Of a stretch of 64,000 bases of DNA, positions 53,666-64,000 are shown piece by piece; position 1 is the stretch's first letter, and each line of letters begins with the position of its first letter. Source of the stretch: Aquarana catesbeiana (lineage: Eukaryota; Chordata; Amphibia; Anura; Ranidae); NCBI RefSeq assembly GCF_042186555.1, contig NC_133332.1, positions 126,947,875-127,011,874 on the forward strand, read 5' to 3'. Below the pieces are notes generated by a model. The model had not been told where the DNA came from. It did not search any database and saw only the letters and a list, made by a program, of their open reading frames with translations. A program made the translations under genes and the position numbers.

Positions 53666-55425
53666 GGTGGTGTTGTTACATAGTTACATAGTAGGTGAGG
53701 TTGAAAAAAGACACAAGTCCATCAAGTCCAACCTATGTGTGTGATTATGTGTCAGTATTACATTACATATCCCTGTATATTGCGGTCATTCAGGTGATTA
53801 TCTAATAGTTTCTTGAAGCTATCAATGCTCCCCGCTGAGACCACCGCCTGTGGAAGGGAATTCCACATCCTTGCCGCTCTTACAGTAAAGAACCCTCTAC
53901 GTAGTTTAAGGTTAAACCTCTTTTCTTCTAGTTGTAATGAGTGGCCACGAGTCTTATTAAACTCTCTTCTGCGAAAAAGTTTTATCCCTATTGTGGGGTC
54001 ACCAGTATAGTATTTGTAAATTGAAATCATATCCCCTCTCAAGCGTCTCTTCTCCAGAGAGAATAAGTTCAGTGCTCGCAACCTTTCCTCATAACTAAGA
54101 TCCTCCAGACCCTTTATTAGCTTTGTTGCCCTTCTTTGTACTCGCTCCATTTCCAGTACGTCCCTCCTGAGGACTGGTGCCCAGAACTGTACAGCATACT
54201 CCAGGGGCAGCCGGACCAGAGTCTTGTAGAGCGGGAGAATTATCGTATCGTCTCTGCAGTTGATCCCCCTTTTAATGCATGCCAATATTCTGTTTGCTTT
54301 ATTAGCAGCAGCTTGGCATTGCTTGCCATTGCTGAGCCTATCATCCACTAGGACCCCCAGGTCCTTTTCCATCCTAGATTCCCCCAGAGGTTCTCCCCCC
54401 AGTGTATAGATTGCATTCATATTTTTGCCACCCAAATGCATTATTTTACATTTTTCTACATTGAACCTCATTTGCCATGTAGTCGCCCACCCCATTAATT
54501 TGTTCAGGTCTTTTTGCAAGATTTCCACATCCTGCGGAGAAGTTATTGCCCTGCTTAGCTTAGTATCGTCTGCAAATACAGAGATTGAACTGTTTATCCC
54601 ATCCTCCAGGTCGTTTATGAACAAATTAAATAGGATTGGTCCCAGCACAGAACCCTGGGGAACCCCACTACCCACCCCTGACCATTCTGAGTACTCCCCA
54701 TTTATCACCACCCTCTGAACACGCCCTTGTAGCCAGTTTTCAATCCATGTACTCACCCTATGGTCCATGCCAACGCACCTTATTTTGTACAGTAAACGTT
54801 TATGGGGAACTGTGTCAAATGCTTTCGCAAAATCCAGATACACCACGTCTACAGGCCTTCCTTTATCTAGATGGCAACTCACCTCCTCATAGAAGGTTAA
54901 TAGATTGGTTTGGCAAGAACGATTCTTCATGAATCCATGCTGATTATTGCTAATGATATCATTCTTATTACTAAAATCTTGTATATAGTCCCTTAATATC
55001 CCCTCCAAGAGTTTACATACTATCGATGTTAGGCTAACTGGTCTGTAATTCCCAGGGATGTTTTTTGGGCCCTTTTTAAATATTGGTGCTACATTGGCTT
55101 TTCTCCAATCAGCTGGACCATTCCAGTCAATAGACTGTCTGTAAAAATTAGGAACAACGGTCTGGCAATCACCTGACTGAGTTCCCTCGGATGCAAGCCA
55201 TCTGGTCCCGGTGATTTATTAATGTTAAGTTTCTCAAGTCTAATTTTAATTCCGTCCTCTGTTAACCATGTAAGTGCTTCCTGTGTTGTGTCATGAGGAT
55301 AAACACTGCAGTTTTGGTTACTGAAGCCCCCCGATTCACTCGTGAAGACTGAGGAGAAGAATAAATTCAATACCTTTGCCATCTCCCCATCCTTTGTGTT
55401 GTGTTTATTTTCCTCACAGATGTCT
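53666..55425 (-). mobile_element. CR1/L2-group LINE, 5'-truncated
   Basis: On the - strand it encodes the reverse transcriptase and C-terminal region (53758-55384) and ends with GGTTGGACTTGATGGACTTG and a short (ATGTAAC) tail at about 53675-53690. A terminal hairpin plus short repeated tail is typical of CR1/L2 elements. The apurinic endonuclease domain and ORF1 are missing. Confidence 0.8.
53758..55384 (-). pseudogene. CR1/L2-type reverse transcriptase (one frameshift)
   Basis: The upstream piece (55089-55384) has LNINKSPGPDGLHPREL (RT motif 1) and drops out of frame near 55100-55130. The next frame carries ADWRKANV...FKKG and NYRPVSLTS. The long piece (53758-55008 and upstream) has HGFMKNRSCQTNL, motif A VYLDFAKAFDTVPH, motif B GVPQGSVLGPILF, motif C SVFADDTKL and the C-terminal RAARMWNSLPQAVVSA block usual in this group. 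Catalytic Asp residues are intact. The element copies its RNA at nicked DNA. Confidence 0.88.
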
Positions 55426-55590
55426 TCTTGAAGTATTCAGTTTCTTGAAGGACTTTTCACTTAATACATATAGATGTATTTTTTGGTTCACCTTTGGGAG
55501 TACTAACTCAATACGTTTTTTATATATTGGACATTTAATTTATGAGCGCTACACCTGTTTTGTTTTTTTCTCCTGTTTATGCCTTGTTGT
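55426..55590 (+). other. Possible continuation of PLE family 2 beyond the LINE
   Basis: T-rich sequence with ATGAGCGCTACACCTGTTTT resembles the tails next to other hammerhead-bearing fragments (compare GGAGCGCGG near 43258). If correct, the LINE is inserted in the PLE. No duplication found at the edges. Confidence 0.3.
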
Positions 55591-55837
55591 TTGTGTTAGC
55601 TGCTATTTTCTTCTGTGTAGGGCAGCGCAGAATCGTTTTGTATATATTTCATAATGTTTTGTTGGCCTATCAATATGCATAGTTCACCTGCAATGGATTG
55701 TAATATCAGTGTGCCATATGTTTTCCCAATTCTAAAGGGACAGCAACATAAAAAGGAGAAGGGGCAAACACAGACTGGCATGGCCAAACCAGAAGACAAC
55801 CAAATAAAACAATCAAAACAAAATTCAGTAGAGTAAC

Positions 55838-56242
55838 TTAAAGTGATTCTAAAGGATTTTTTTGGGGATAAAAACATGTTATACCTACCTGCAACGGTTT
55901 TTCAGCCCCAATCCTGTTCTTCTGAGGTTTCCCACCGATGCTTCTGGCTCCTCCCCCCGCCAAGTTCCGCCATAGCAAACCACTTAGCACGTGCTCTCTG
56001 ACACAGAGCATTGCTCTGCCCCATCCGCCTTCTCTCTTCACTGGCTGTGATTGACAGCAGTGAGAGCTAATGGCTCCTGCTGCTGTCTCTCTGTCCTGTG
56101 AGGAGAGAAAAATCTGCTTCTCTTGGGCACAATGCTGGTTTGAGATCAGGCTCTGGAAAATATAAGGGGGTGCTGGGGGGCAGCAGCACAGAGGTGGTTT
56201 AAATAGAATGCTAAGGTAAAAAAGACCTTTACCTTTAGTACC
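55838..56242. mobile_element. Possible MITE with TAAAGG...TTTTTT ends
   Basis: Left TTAAAGTGATTCTAAAGGAT and right GGTAAAAAAGACCTTTACCT share inverted similarity over about 15 bp. The 149-residue frame on the - strand has no recognisable domain. Confidence 0.4.
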
Positions 56243-56340
56243 ACAAATCAATAGTCGAGGGAGGACAGCATCAGTATAGAAGAACAAAAGCCATCTGGAG
56301 GGACCAAAACAAACAAGGACTTAAAAAGAACATGCTAGAA

Positions 56341-59300
56341 CAGGGGTAGGCAACCCCCCGGCAGCCTCTTTTGCCGACACTCGACTTCCTCCCCATCAGC
56401 AGAGCAGTGCAGGGAAGTGTCAGTGAGATGCTAATACATTCCGATTTCAGAATTCCCCACACCGCACCTGCACTGAGGGGGAGGCACTGTGCCCCCCCCC
56501 CCCCCATTGTAAAAGATGGGAAACTTTGCTGTAGCTGCGATCATCATGGGGAAGAGATTGGGTGCAGTTCTGCTAGGGGGAGGGTCCCTGTTTTCAGGAG
56601 GAGGAGGACTGTCTTGGCCACTGCTAAAGCCAATCACAGTCCTGCTAGCCCTGTCCACCATTTGGAGGAAGATGACTCGCTTGGTTGCCACTACCAGTCT
56701 CAGAAAGAAGGAATTTCACTGTGATTGAGAAAACCACAAGCAGGTGACAGTTTGTGGAATTACTTTCGAGCTTTGGGAACTTTGTTGAAATTATTCCTGA
56801 ACCTTTGCGTCACTTACTACTGAACCCCTGCACCCTGTGTCCCTTGAAGCCACAGCCAGTATTCAGGGCAATGAAAATCACACCCAACCACTTTTTCTCA
56901 GCTACAGGGGCCCAACTTATGATCCTGCACACAGGCCCACTGCTTTCAGAAAATACCCCTGACCTGAGCTCATCATTGCACATCCATTCCATATGCTTGT
57001 ATGTGATATCACATGTATCCCATACATCACATACAAACATGTGGGCTCGGATGCGAGAGGTAGATCAGCAGGATGAGTGTGCCAGGACAGGTAGATGTGT
57101 CTCATCTCTGCTTCCTTTCACCACTCTGCATATCACACATATCATATATGAGAAGAGGGTACAGCGGTGGAGCAGATGAGCAGGAGGGTACAGCAGTGGG
57201 GAAAATGAGCAGGAGGGGTTCAGAGGTGGAAGAGAAGAGCAGGAGGGTACAGCTGTGGGGCAGATGTGCAGGAAGGTACAGTGGTGGAAGAGATGAGAAG
57301 GGGGTTCAGCAGTGGGACAGAAGAGCAGCGGGGTTCAGTGCTGGGGCAGATGAGCAGGGGGTTCAGTGTTGGGCCAGATGAGCAGGGGGGTTCCGTTTTG
57401 AGGCAGAAAAGCGTGGGGTAGAGCAGCGGGGCAGATGTGAAAGGAGGTACATTGGTGGGGCAGGGGAGCAGGGGGAACAGAGGTGGGACAAAAGAGCAGG
57501 GGGGTACAGAGGTGAGAAAGATGTGCAGGAAGTACAGTACATTGGTGGGGCAGATGAGAAAGTGGGTTACAGTGGTTCGGCAGATGAGCAGATGGGTTCA
57601 GTGTTAGGACAGGTGCAAAGGTGATTCAGTAGTGAGACAGAAGAGCATGAGGATATGGCATTGGAGCAGAGGTGCAGGGAGGTACAGTGGTAGGGCAGAT
57701 AAGAAAAGGGGTACATTGATGGGGTAGATGAGCAGGGAGGTTACAGTGGCAGGACAGAAGAGCAAGGGGGTACAGTGGTGGAGCAGATGTGCAGGAGGTA
57801 CAGTGGTGGGAGGGTTGAGAAGGGGGTTCAGCGGTGGGCCAGAAAAGCAGGGAGGGTACAGTGATGGGGCAGATAAGCAGGGGCTTACAGTGGTGGGACA
57901 GATGTGCAGGGGGTTACAGTGGTGGGACTGATGAGCAGGGGGGGGTTCAGTGTTGGGGCAGAGGAGAAAGGAGGTACATTGGTGGGACAGATGAGCAGGG
58001 GGTACAGAGGTGAGGCAGATGTGCAGAGGGGTGCAGAGGAGAAAGGGGGTACATCGGTGGAACACATGAGCAGGGGGTTACAGTGGTGGGGCAGAAGAGC
58101 AAGGGGAACAGAGGTGGGACAGATGTACAGTTTTGTAGGGCAGATGAGAAAGGGGGTTACAGTGGTGGGGCAGATAAGTTCAGTGTTAGGACAGAGGAGA
58201 AGACGTTTCAGTGGTGGAGCAGATGGGCATGGAGGTACAGTGGTGGGGCAGATGAGAAAGGGGGAATATTGGTGGGGCAAATGAGCAGGGGATTACAGTG
58301 GTGGGACAGAAGAGCAGGGTGGTACAGTGGTGCGGCAGATGTACAGGGGGTTACAGTGGTGGGACAGATAAGCAGGGGGCTACATAGGTGGGGCAGATGT
58401 GCAGGGTAGTACAGTGGTGGGGCAGATGTGCAGGGGGTTACAATGGTGGGGCAGATGAGAAAGGGGTACATTGGTGGGGCAGATGAGCAGGGATGTACAG
58501 TGGTGAGGCAGATGAGCAGTGGGGTTCAGTGGTGGAGCAGATGAGCAGGGGGGTACAGTGGTGGGGCAGATGAGCAGGCGGTTACAGTGGTGGGGCAGAT
58601 GAGCAGGCGGTTACAGTGGTGGGGCAGATGTGCAGGAGGTAAAGTGGTGGGGCAGGTGAGCAGGGGGTACAGTAGTGGGGCAGATGTTAAGGGTAGTACA
58701 GTGGTGGGGCAGATGTACAGGGGGTTACAGTGGTGGGGCAGATGTACAGGGGGTTACAGTGGTGGGACAGATGAGCAGGGGGTACAGAAGCGGGGCAGAT
58801 AAGCAGGGTAGTACAGTGGTGTGGCACATGTATAGGGGGTTGCAGTGGTGGGACAGATAAGCAGGGGGCTACAGAAGTGGGGCAGATGTGCAGGGTAGTA
58901 CAGTGGAGGGGCAGATGTGCAGGGGGTTACATTGGTGGAGCAGATGAGCAGGGGGTACAGTGGTGGGGCAGATGTGCAGGGTAGTACAGTGGTGGGGCAA
59001 ATGTGCAGGGGGTTACAGTGGTGGGGCAGATGAGAAAGGGGGTACATTGGTGGGCAGATGAGCAGGGTGGTATAGTGGCTGGGCAGATGAACAGGGGGGG
59101 TTACAGTGGTAGAGCAGATGAGCAGGGGTTACAGTGGTAGAGCAGATGAGCAGGGGGTTACAGTGGTGGGGCAGATGAGAAAGGGGGTACATTGGTGGGC
59201 AGATGAGCAGGGTGGTATAGTGGCTGGGCAGATGAACAGGGGGGGTTACAGTGGTAAAGCAGATGAGCAGGGGTTACAGTGGTAGAGCAGATGAGCAGGG

Positions 59301-59875
59301 GGTTACAGTGGTGGGGCAGATGTGCAAGGTAGTACAGTGGTGGGGCAGATTAGCAGGGTACAGTGGTGGGGCACATGAGCAGGGGGTTACAGTGGTGGGG
59401 CACATGAGCAGGGGGTTACAGCGGTGGGTCAGATGAGCAGGGGGGTACAGTGGTGGGTCAGATGAGCAGGGGGGTACAGTGGTGGGGCAGATGTGCAGGG
59501 TAGTGCAGTGGTGGGTCAGATAAGCAGGGTAGTACAGTGGTGGGGCAAATGAGCAGGGGGTACAGTGGTGGGTCAGATGTGCAGGGTAGTGCAGTGGTGG
59601 GTCAGATGAGCAGGGTAGTACAGTGGTGGGGCAAATGAGCAGGGGGTACAGTGATGGGGTAGATGTGCAGGGTAGTACAGTGGTGGGGCAGATGAGCAGG
59701 GGGGACAGTGATCTGAGGCATGAGAGTGCAGGATGTTAATTTCTCACTACTAAAGTAGTTTCCAGCATTTACTTTATAAAAAATCCTTTTCCTGATTGAG
59801 AGTGTGAAGTTGACTTTTTTGTTAATAAATAAAACATTTTTCGGCACACCGTGCTCAAAAGGTTGCCTACCCCAG
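56341..59875. mobile_element. hAT-type element carrying a giant minisatellite
   Basis: Ends CAGGGGTAGGCAACC and inverted GGTTGCCTACCCCAG match at 14 of 15. Flanks TGCTAGAA (56333-56340) and ATCTAGAA (59876-59883) agree at 6 of 8, as in an old hAT duplication. The ends (GGGGTAGGCAACC, followed by GGC...GCCGACACTC and, at the right, CGGCACACCGTGCTC) belong to the widespread Charlie-like hAT type. Most of its 3.5 kb is minisatellite; no transposase. Confidence 0.75.
57140..59712 (+). repeat. Minisatellite, ~28-30-bp G-rich unit, roughly 85-90 copies
   Basis: Units follow GGGGTTACAGTGGTGGGGCA plus GATGAGCAG with single-base indels, so periodicity slips between 27 and 31. Higher-order blocks are visible: for example 59044-59160 is nearly repeated at 59190-59310. 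The many open frames on both strands (up to 153 residues) reflect the repeat. Strong G/C strand asymmetry, with G runs on +. Confidence 0.95.
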
Positions 59876-60104
59876 ATCTAGAATTATTATTATGTTTCCA
59901 CTGCTAATTCCTCAGCAATAGTAGCAATCAAAAATTTACTTCATTCTGCCACACAATACTGCAGGTAATACACTTGTTTTAAAAAATAAAACGCCAAGAA
60001 AACTGCCACACTGTACAGTCAGGAAGATTACACTCAACTAATCTAGTTCATTTTTACTACTACTTGATTAGATATCCTTCTTACTGTGATAATCCTGACT
60101 CAAT

Positions 60105-60281
60105 TTATTTACTAAAGGAGTAGAGGCTGTTAGTGAATAAGGTGAAGTTGTTTTTTAAATTAAAAACAGTATTTTTGACCATGTGATTTGCATAAAGTCC
60201 GCTTTACCTTACCTACCAGCATTTTGTTTGCAAAGTGAACACTAACATCAGGTGAACAGCCTCTATTAGTTTAGTGAATTA
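60105..60281. mobile_element. MITE with TTTACTAAA/TTTAGTGAA ends
   Basis: Left ATTTACTAAAGGAGTAGAGG and right CTCTATTAGTTTAGTGAATT are inverted with mismatches. An inner AGGCTGTT/AACAGCCT pair is perfect. Possibly related to the 29293-29439 copy. Confidence 0.55.
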
Positions 60282-62046
60282 GCTCCATTGATTAGTAAGC
60301 AAATTGGAGATAGAAATGAGACATCGGAAGCTAGATAGGAGTGCCATCAGGCTAGTTGTGCAGTAGAGCACATATCCTGAAATACCCAGTTTGTTTCAAG
60401 TAAGTACCACTCTGTCATCAGCGCTAATGTCAGGCTTGCTAGAATCCACCCTCACCCACTCAACCTTTGAAAGAGATCCCATTTTTAAAATAAACTAAAC
60501 ATAAGACTTTTGTTTTATTTTTGGGTTTCTTCATCCAGTTCTTCCTCCATTGGTAGGTCCTCCAAGCTGCAGCGCCCGCATTACTAATGGATGTGATTAT
60601 ATGTCCTTCCCCTGTCAACCAAGGTTGGTGTCATGATGCACCCCAAGGGTTTGTCAATGAAGTGAGTTGTATCAATGATGACGTTGACAGTGCTGGAGAT
60701 AGGGTGAGTATTGCAACAAAAACAGTTTTTTTTAAACTGCAGATCAATTAAAAATAAATTGAAGTTTAAGGACGTTGATCTGCATTCTACTTTTCATGGA
60801 ATCTTTTTCTCCCAGCTGCAGCTTTCTTGATGAAAAATGCATCAAAAGAATAGGAAAAGAAAGAACCACTTGTAGTAGCCATGGCAGGCAGGTAGCTCAA
60901 GTGCAACCATCGCGCGTTTAGAGTCCCCTCTACAAGAAGCCCCTGAATGATTAAACCTGCCAATATCTACCTAACATGGAAATCAGATCTGAATAGACTT
61001 TTCTTTTGCGGTATTATTTGAATGGCTCGCCACAGCGGCTGATGTGTTATTTACTTGAGAGCAGATGCATCTGGGTCTAGTTTTTGACACTGTACAATTC
61101 ATTGTGTTATGCAATATTTTCACATCTCCTTTAGGCACCAAGTGGCTAATTTGTAAAGGTGCAAAACTCTCTTTTACAGCACTATTTAAAGTTACTATGC
61201 AAGAACTTTTTCTATATCTGTAGCATTTATAATGCTAATTTAATATTGCCTCTAACATTTAATGTAACCGAGTCTTGTTCCATCTTTGAATTTCTAGGTT
61301 GGAGAGAAGAAAGTTGGTAATAAAAGAGCTCCTATAATTTAAATGTTAATCCTAAATCACATCATTCCCTAACAACGTAGATTCTTGCTTGCGCGGAGAG
61401 CTATAGGATTTCATAACTATGTAAAGTAGCCCTATTGTTCTTCTGTGTAAACTTTAGCTTAAATTATCAGAGATAATTCACACTCAAGATGGCCATATAC
61501 AAGTAAATCGAATCGTTCAGCAACAAGCAGTCATAGCCCCGGATAAGACTTGAATACACATTTCTTCTGACCCTTACCAACTACTGCCTTCACATTAGGC
61601 GATACATATTTCCACTACTCCTACCTTCACCACTAACAGTATTTAAGTTCCTGCAAAGAAAAATCTAATTGGTGACACATTTTACTACTCCAAATTATGC
61701 GATCATTAAAGATGACGATCTGTTGAACTTAATCAATATGAGCGTTTGTTCTCCATAGACAGGGATGTTATCGCATATCATACAATAAACTTTTTATCCA
61801 TTTTAAGGAGTTCAAAGTCTAATCTTAAAATGCCCACGAACACTAAAGAACTTGCTAGTTTGTAGCAGTCAAGAATGTGTGTTCATAGTCTGAAGACACC
61901 TCATGCATCTGCTCTGTCTTTCTAAGTCAGGAAAACATATCTTCCTATGGAATCAGTGATATTATGCCCACCACACAATGCTCTCCAGATCAAAAATGAA
62001 GCTTACTTTTGTGGACAGAATAGTGAATTCTCTGAAATACAGTTGA

Positions 62047-62082
62047 TTATATATATATATATATACATATACATACATACAT
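62047..62082. repeat. (TA)n / (CATA)n microsatellite
   Basis: TATATATATA passing into ACATACATACATA. Confidence 0.9.
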
Positions 62083-63148
62083 ACTCCCAAAAGCTTTCAA
62101 ACTTTTTTTTTTTTTTTTTTTTTTAAAGAGAAACCTGTGCTCAAATAACGGGACATGTCATGGTCACCCCATTATGAATTTGCTAGTTCCCTGACCGTTC
62201 TATTGATTAAATTCATTACCTTGAATCCAAGACCTGGCGCAAGTATGAGTTCTGATTCTACTGCATTCTTGCTCCTGGCAGTAACTTATACTGCTGAAGG
62301 CAGAGAAGGGGGAAAAAAATCATTTTTCAAGTAGGAGGTTGGTGATGGGCAGTACCCTTCTTCCTCTTAGGATGTCCTCACCTGAAAGGCACATTGTCCC
62401 AATTAAAACCTTTGAGGCATTATTGCAGAGAAGGACAGGCTCTCTCAATCCAATACTAATGAATAGAAAGTTGTACAAAAGTGTTATCCAAGTTGATCAT
62501 TTTCTATATGACTTAGCCTCCTAAGATCCACCAACACAAATGTGTACACAGGTAAATTATTGCAGAGATACTTGTTATATTTATTTTATGCAACAGTCTC
62601 AGAAACCAGCTATCAGGAAAAATAAACTGGAGTTTTAGTCTTATGCATTATAAATAAAATCTGTCGCCCAGAAAATAAACTTACCACTGCAGAAATGTGC
62701 TTATTTTGAATATGTTATACAAGTCAGGCAGTGTATGGAGTAATGCTCCTTCCTAGATGAAGTAATCTGAAATCAGTGTCTGAACATCAGACACTTCAGA
62801 GCACCAACTATGTACCTTTTACAGAGGAGAGGTTATTAAAATCTCACCAGGAGAGAATAATATATACACACACACACACCCCCCCTACAGGAGGCAGCTT
62901 GGTGCACGTTTGTTTGAACATTTTTGCACCTAGTTGTTGACAGGGATTTGTAATCAATGCTTAGACTAATTATGTTTGCTTTACATAACTAAAAACATAG
63001 CCAATGGTTAAGGTATGTAAAGAGCCATTATTAGGCAATAAAACCTAGCACCCACATTATAACTTTCATTTTCTGGTCTATTCTGAGCAAGTCTGTGCTC
63101 CACAAAAACCATTTGAATCCATGCATCCTTATATAAAGTTAGTTATCC

Positions 63149-63166
63149 CCCCCCCCCCCCCCCCAC
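63149..63166. repeat. Poly-C run
   Basis: About 16 consecutive C residues, part of a C-rich simple sequence. Confidence 0.9.
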
Positions 63167-63713
63167 AAAGATGTTAGCATATCATTTTAAAGAATAAGCC
63201 CCCTGTATTAGTGTACTGTACTTGCAACAAACACACTTACAGACAGTACTCCATTGTTTCTAAAGAATAAGTCCAAAAGGCATTTCATAGTAAGGCCCAA
63301 ATTCAAATAGTATGCACACCCAATACTTAACTGTAAGAGACAAACATTCACAACCCTATGTGTTATTCTGATGGGCCCTCACTGTCTCCTAAAAGATTGT
63401 TAAAGTTCTGCCAACAATATTTTTTTTTAAGGTGTGAGACCAATACCTGCAGTGTTGATCATACTTGCCCAATCTTTCATGAGATAAATCATGAAATCAG
63501 ATTCTGTTTGAATATTTAAATGATCTGATGCCAAGACAATCATTTGCTGCAGAAGTAGTAAATTCTCTGGTATCAACCCCTTCACTTTTAAACACCCCAC
63601 ACAAATAGATCTCAAAATTATTGAATGCATTATACAGGAACAGCTCGCTGGAGACTACACTTAATTGCACCTGATCACTAAAGCAGTCTGGTTCAGCAAA
63701 ACCAGTTATAATT

Positions 63714-63733
63714 AAAAAAAAAAAAAAAAAAAA
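63714..63733. repeat. Poly-A run
   Basis: About 20 A residues following ATAATT; no retroposon body could be attached to it. Confidence 0.9.
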
Positions 63734-64000
63734 GTGATGAAGTCATAAAATTGCTGGATTGAATTAGAATATTGATGTTTTGGCCAACATTATGGCAAGC
63801 AAATGATTTAACTTCAGCACACTGAACTGTCTTGGCTGCAACTCACTGTAACACATGGCAACCAAATGATAAAGCTGACCCTCAGGGGTTGTCATGGAAT
63901 ATGCTGCCTGAACCCATTGCATATCCTTACTTGCAAAGAGGTACACTACTAATACCAGTGTGACAAATTATGTCACAATAACTGAAACACTAGTGTCTAA

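Larger units (their letters stand above)
51270..53680 (+). mobile_element. Penelope-like retroelement (PLE family 2), 5'-truncated
   Basis: It begins next to the Tc1 right end, inside the RT thumb, and continues through an intact endonuclease, a long noncoding region with CpG-rich GCGCATGCG repeats (52780-52950) and a hammerhead at 53241-53281. A CR1/L2-type LINE interrupts or follows it at 53666. Sequence beyond the LINE (55426-55590, with GAGCGCTACACCTG) may be its tail. The protein differs enough from family 1 (SQFLRLRRNC against AQYLRLRRNC) to be a separate lineage. Confidence 0.8.
59884..64000. other. Mostly featureless sequence
   Basis: Apart from the MITE at 60105-60281 and simple repeats at 62047-62082, 62103-62124, 63149-63166 and 63714-63733, no gene, repeat end or RNA can be supported. 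Confidence 0.4.

Noticed and set aside
55838..56287. 149-residue minus-strand frame
   Set aside because: Coincides with a probable MITE and has no domain; its Cys-rich look follows from base composition.
57073..59047. Numerous frames of 61-153 residues on both strands
   Set aside because: Minisatellite translation inside the hAT element.
62339..63946. Short frames of 60-67 residues at the right end
   Set aside because: No motif, no start or splice context, and low complexity around them; not supportable as exons.
1..64000. CRISPR arrays, operons, ribosome binding sites, tRNA or rRNA genes
   Set aside because: None seen. The tandem arrays lack the repeat/spacer pattern and all coding remnants are eukaryotic mobile elements.

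Overview
This window reads as a transposon-dense stretch of a vertebrate nuclear genome, most likely an anuran amphibian. That is inferred from the mix of repeats: Penelope-like elements (PLEs), Tc1/mariner, TTAA-flanked piggyBac-type elements, hAT and Harbinger-type MITEs, and a CR1/L2-group LINE. I see no host exon, rRNA, tRNA, operon or prokaryotic feature. The stretches without repeats look like intergenic or intronic sequence. All coding capacity I can recognise belongs to decayed mobile elements.

Layout. 1-6.2 kb: a nearly full-length PLE with two LTR-like direct repeats, each carrying a degenerate hammerhead ribozyme, around a frameshifted reverse transcriptase/GIY-YIG gene. 8.1-13.9 kb: a LINE tail, then three TTAA-flanked piggyBac-type elements, one swollen by a minisatellite. 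15.1-16.8 kb: a probable solo LTR. 17.8-19.6 kb: a dead Tc1 split by a Harbinger-type MITE. 20.9-23.8 kb: a PLE fragment and a three-level nest of MITEs. 24.4-35.3 kb: scattered MITEs. 36.4-38.0 kb: two snapback insertions, one a PLE end with a hammerhead at the tip of a ~185-bp inverted repeat, the other a Tc1. 38.1-39.2 kb: a hAT MITE with a perfect 8-bp target duplication inside another MITE. 40.6-45.5 kb: hammerhead-bearing PLE fragments, two minisatellites and a perfect 86-bp palindrome. 50.1-55.6 kb: a Tc1 with a PLE fragment in its transposase, a second PLE family and a LINE. 56.3-59.9 kb: a hAT element containing about 2.6 kb of minisatellite. 59.9-64 kb: mostly featureless.

The strongest theme is hammerhead ribozymes (HHRs) of the PLE type. 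I find seven motifs on both strands, all with the order stem I, CUGANGA, stem II, GAAA, a tiny stem III and a U-H cleavage site. Those at 42491-42537 (+) and 36575-36637 (-) keep every core residue; the other five have one or two core changes. The 36.6 kb copy is the most unusual: the arms of a long palindrome, bounded by a 15-bp target duplication, extend its stem I. All calls are by eye; no covariance model, alignment or repeat database could be run.
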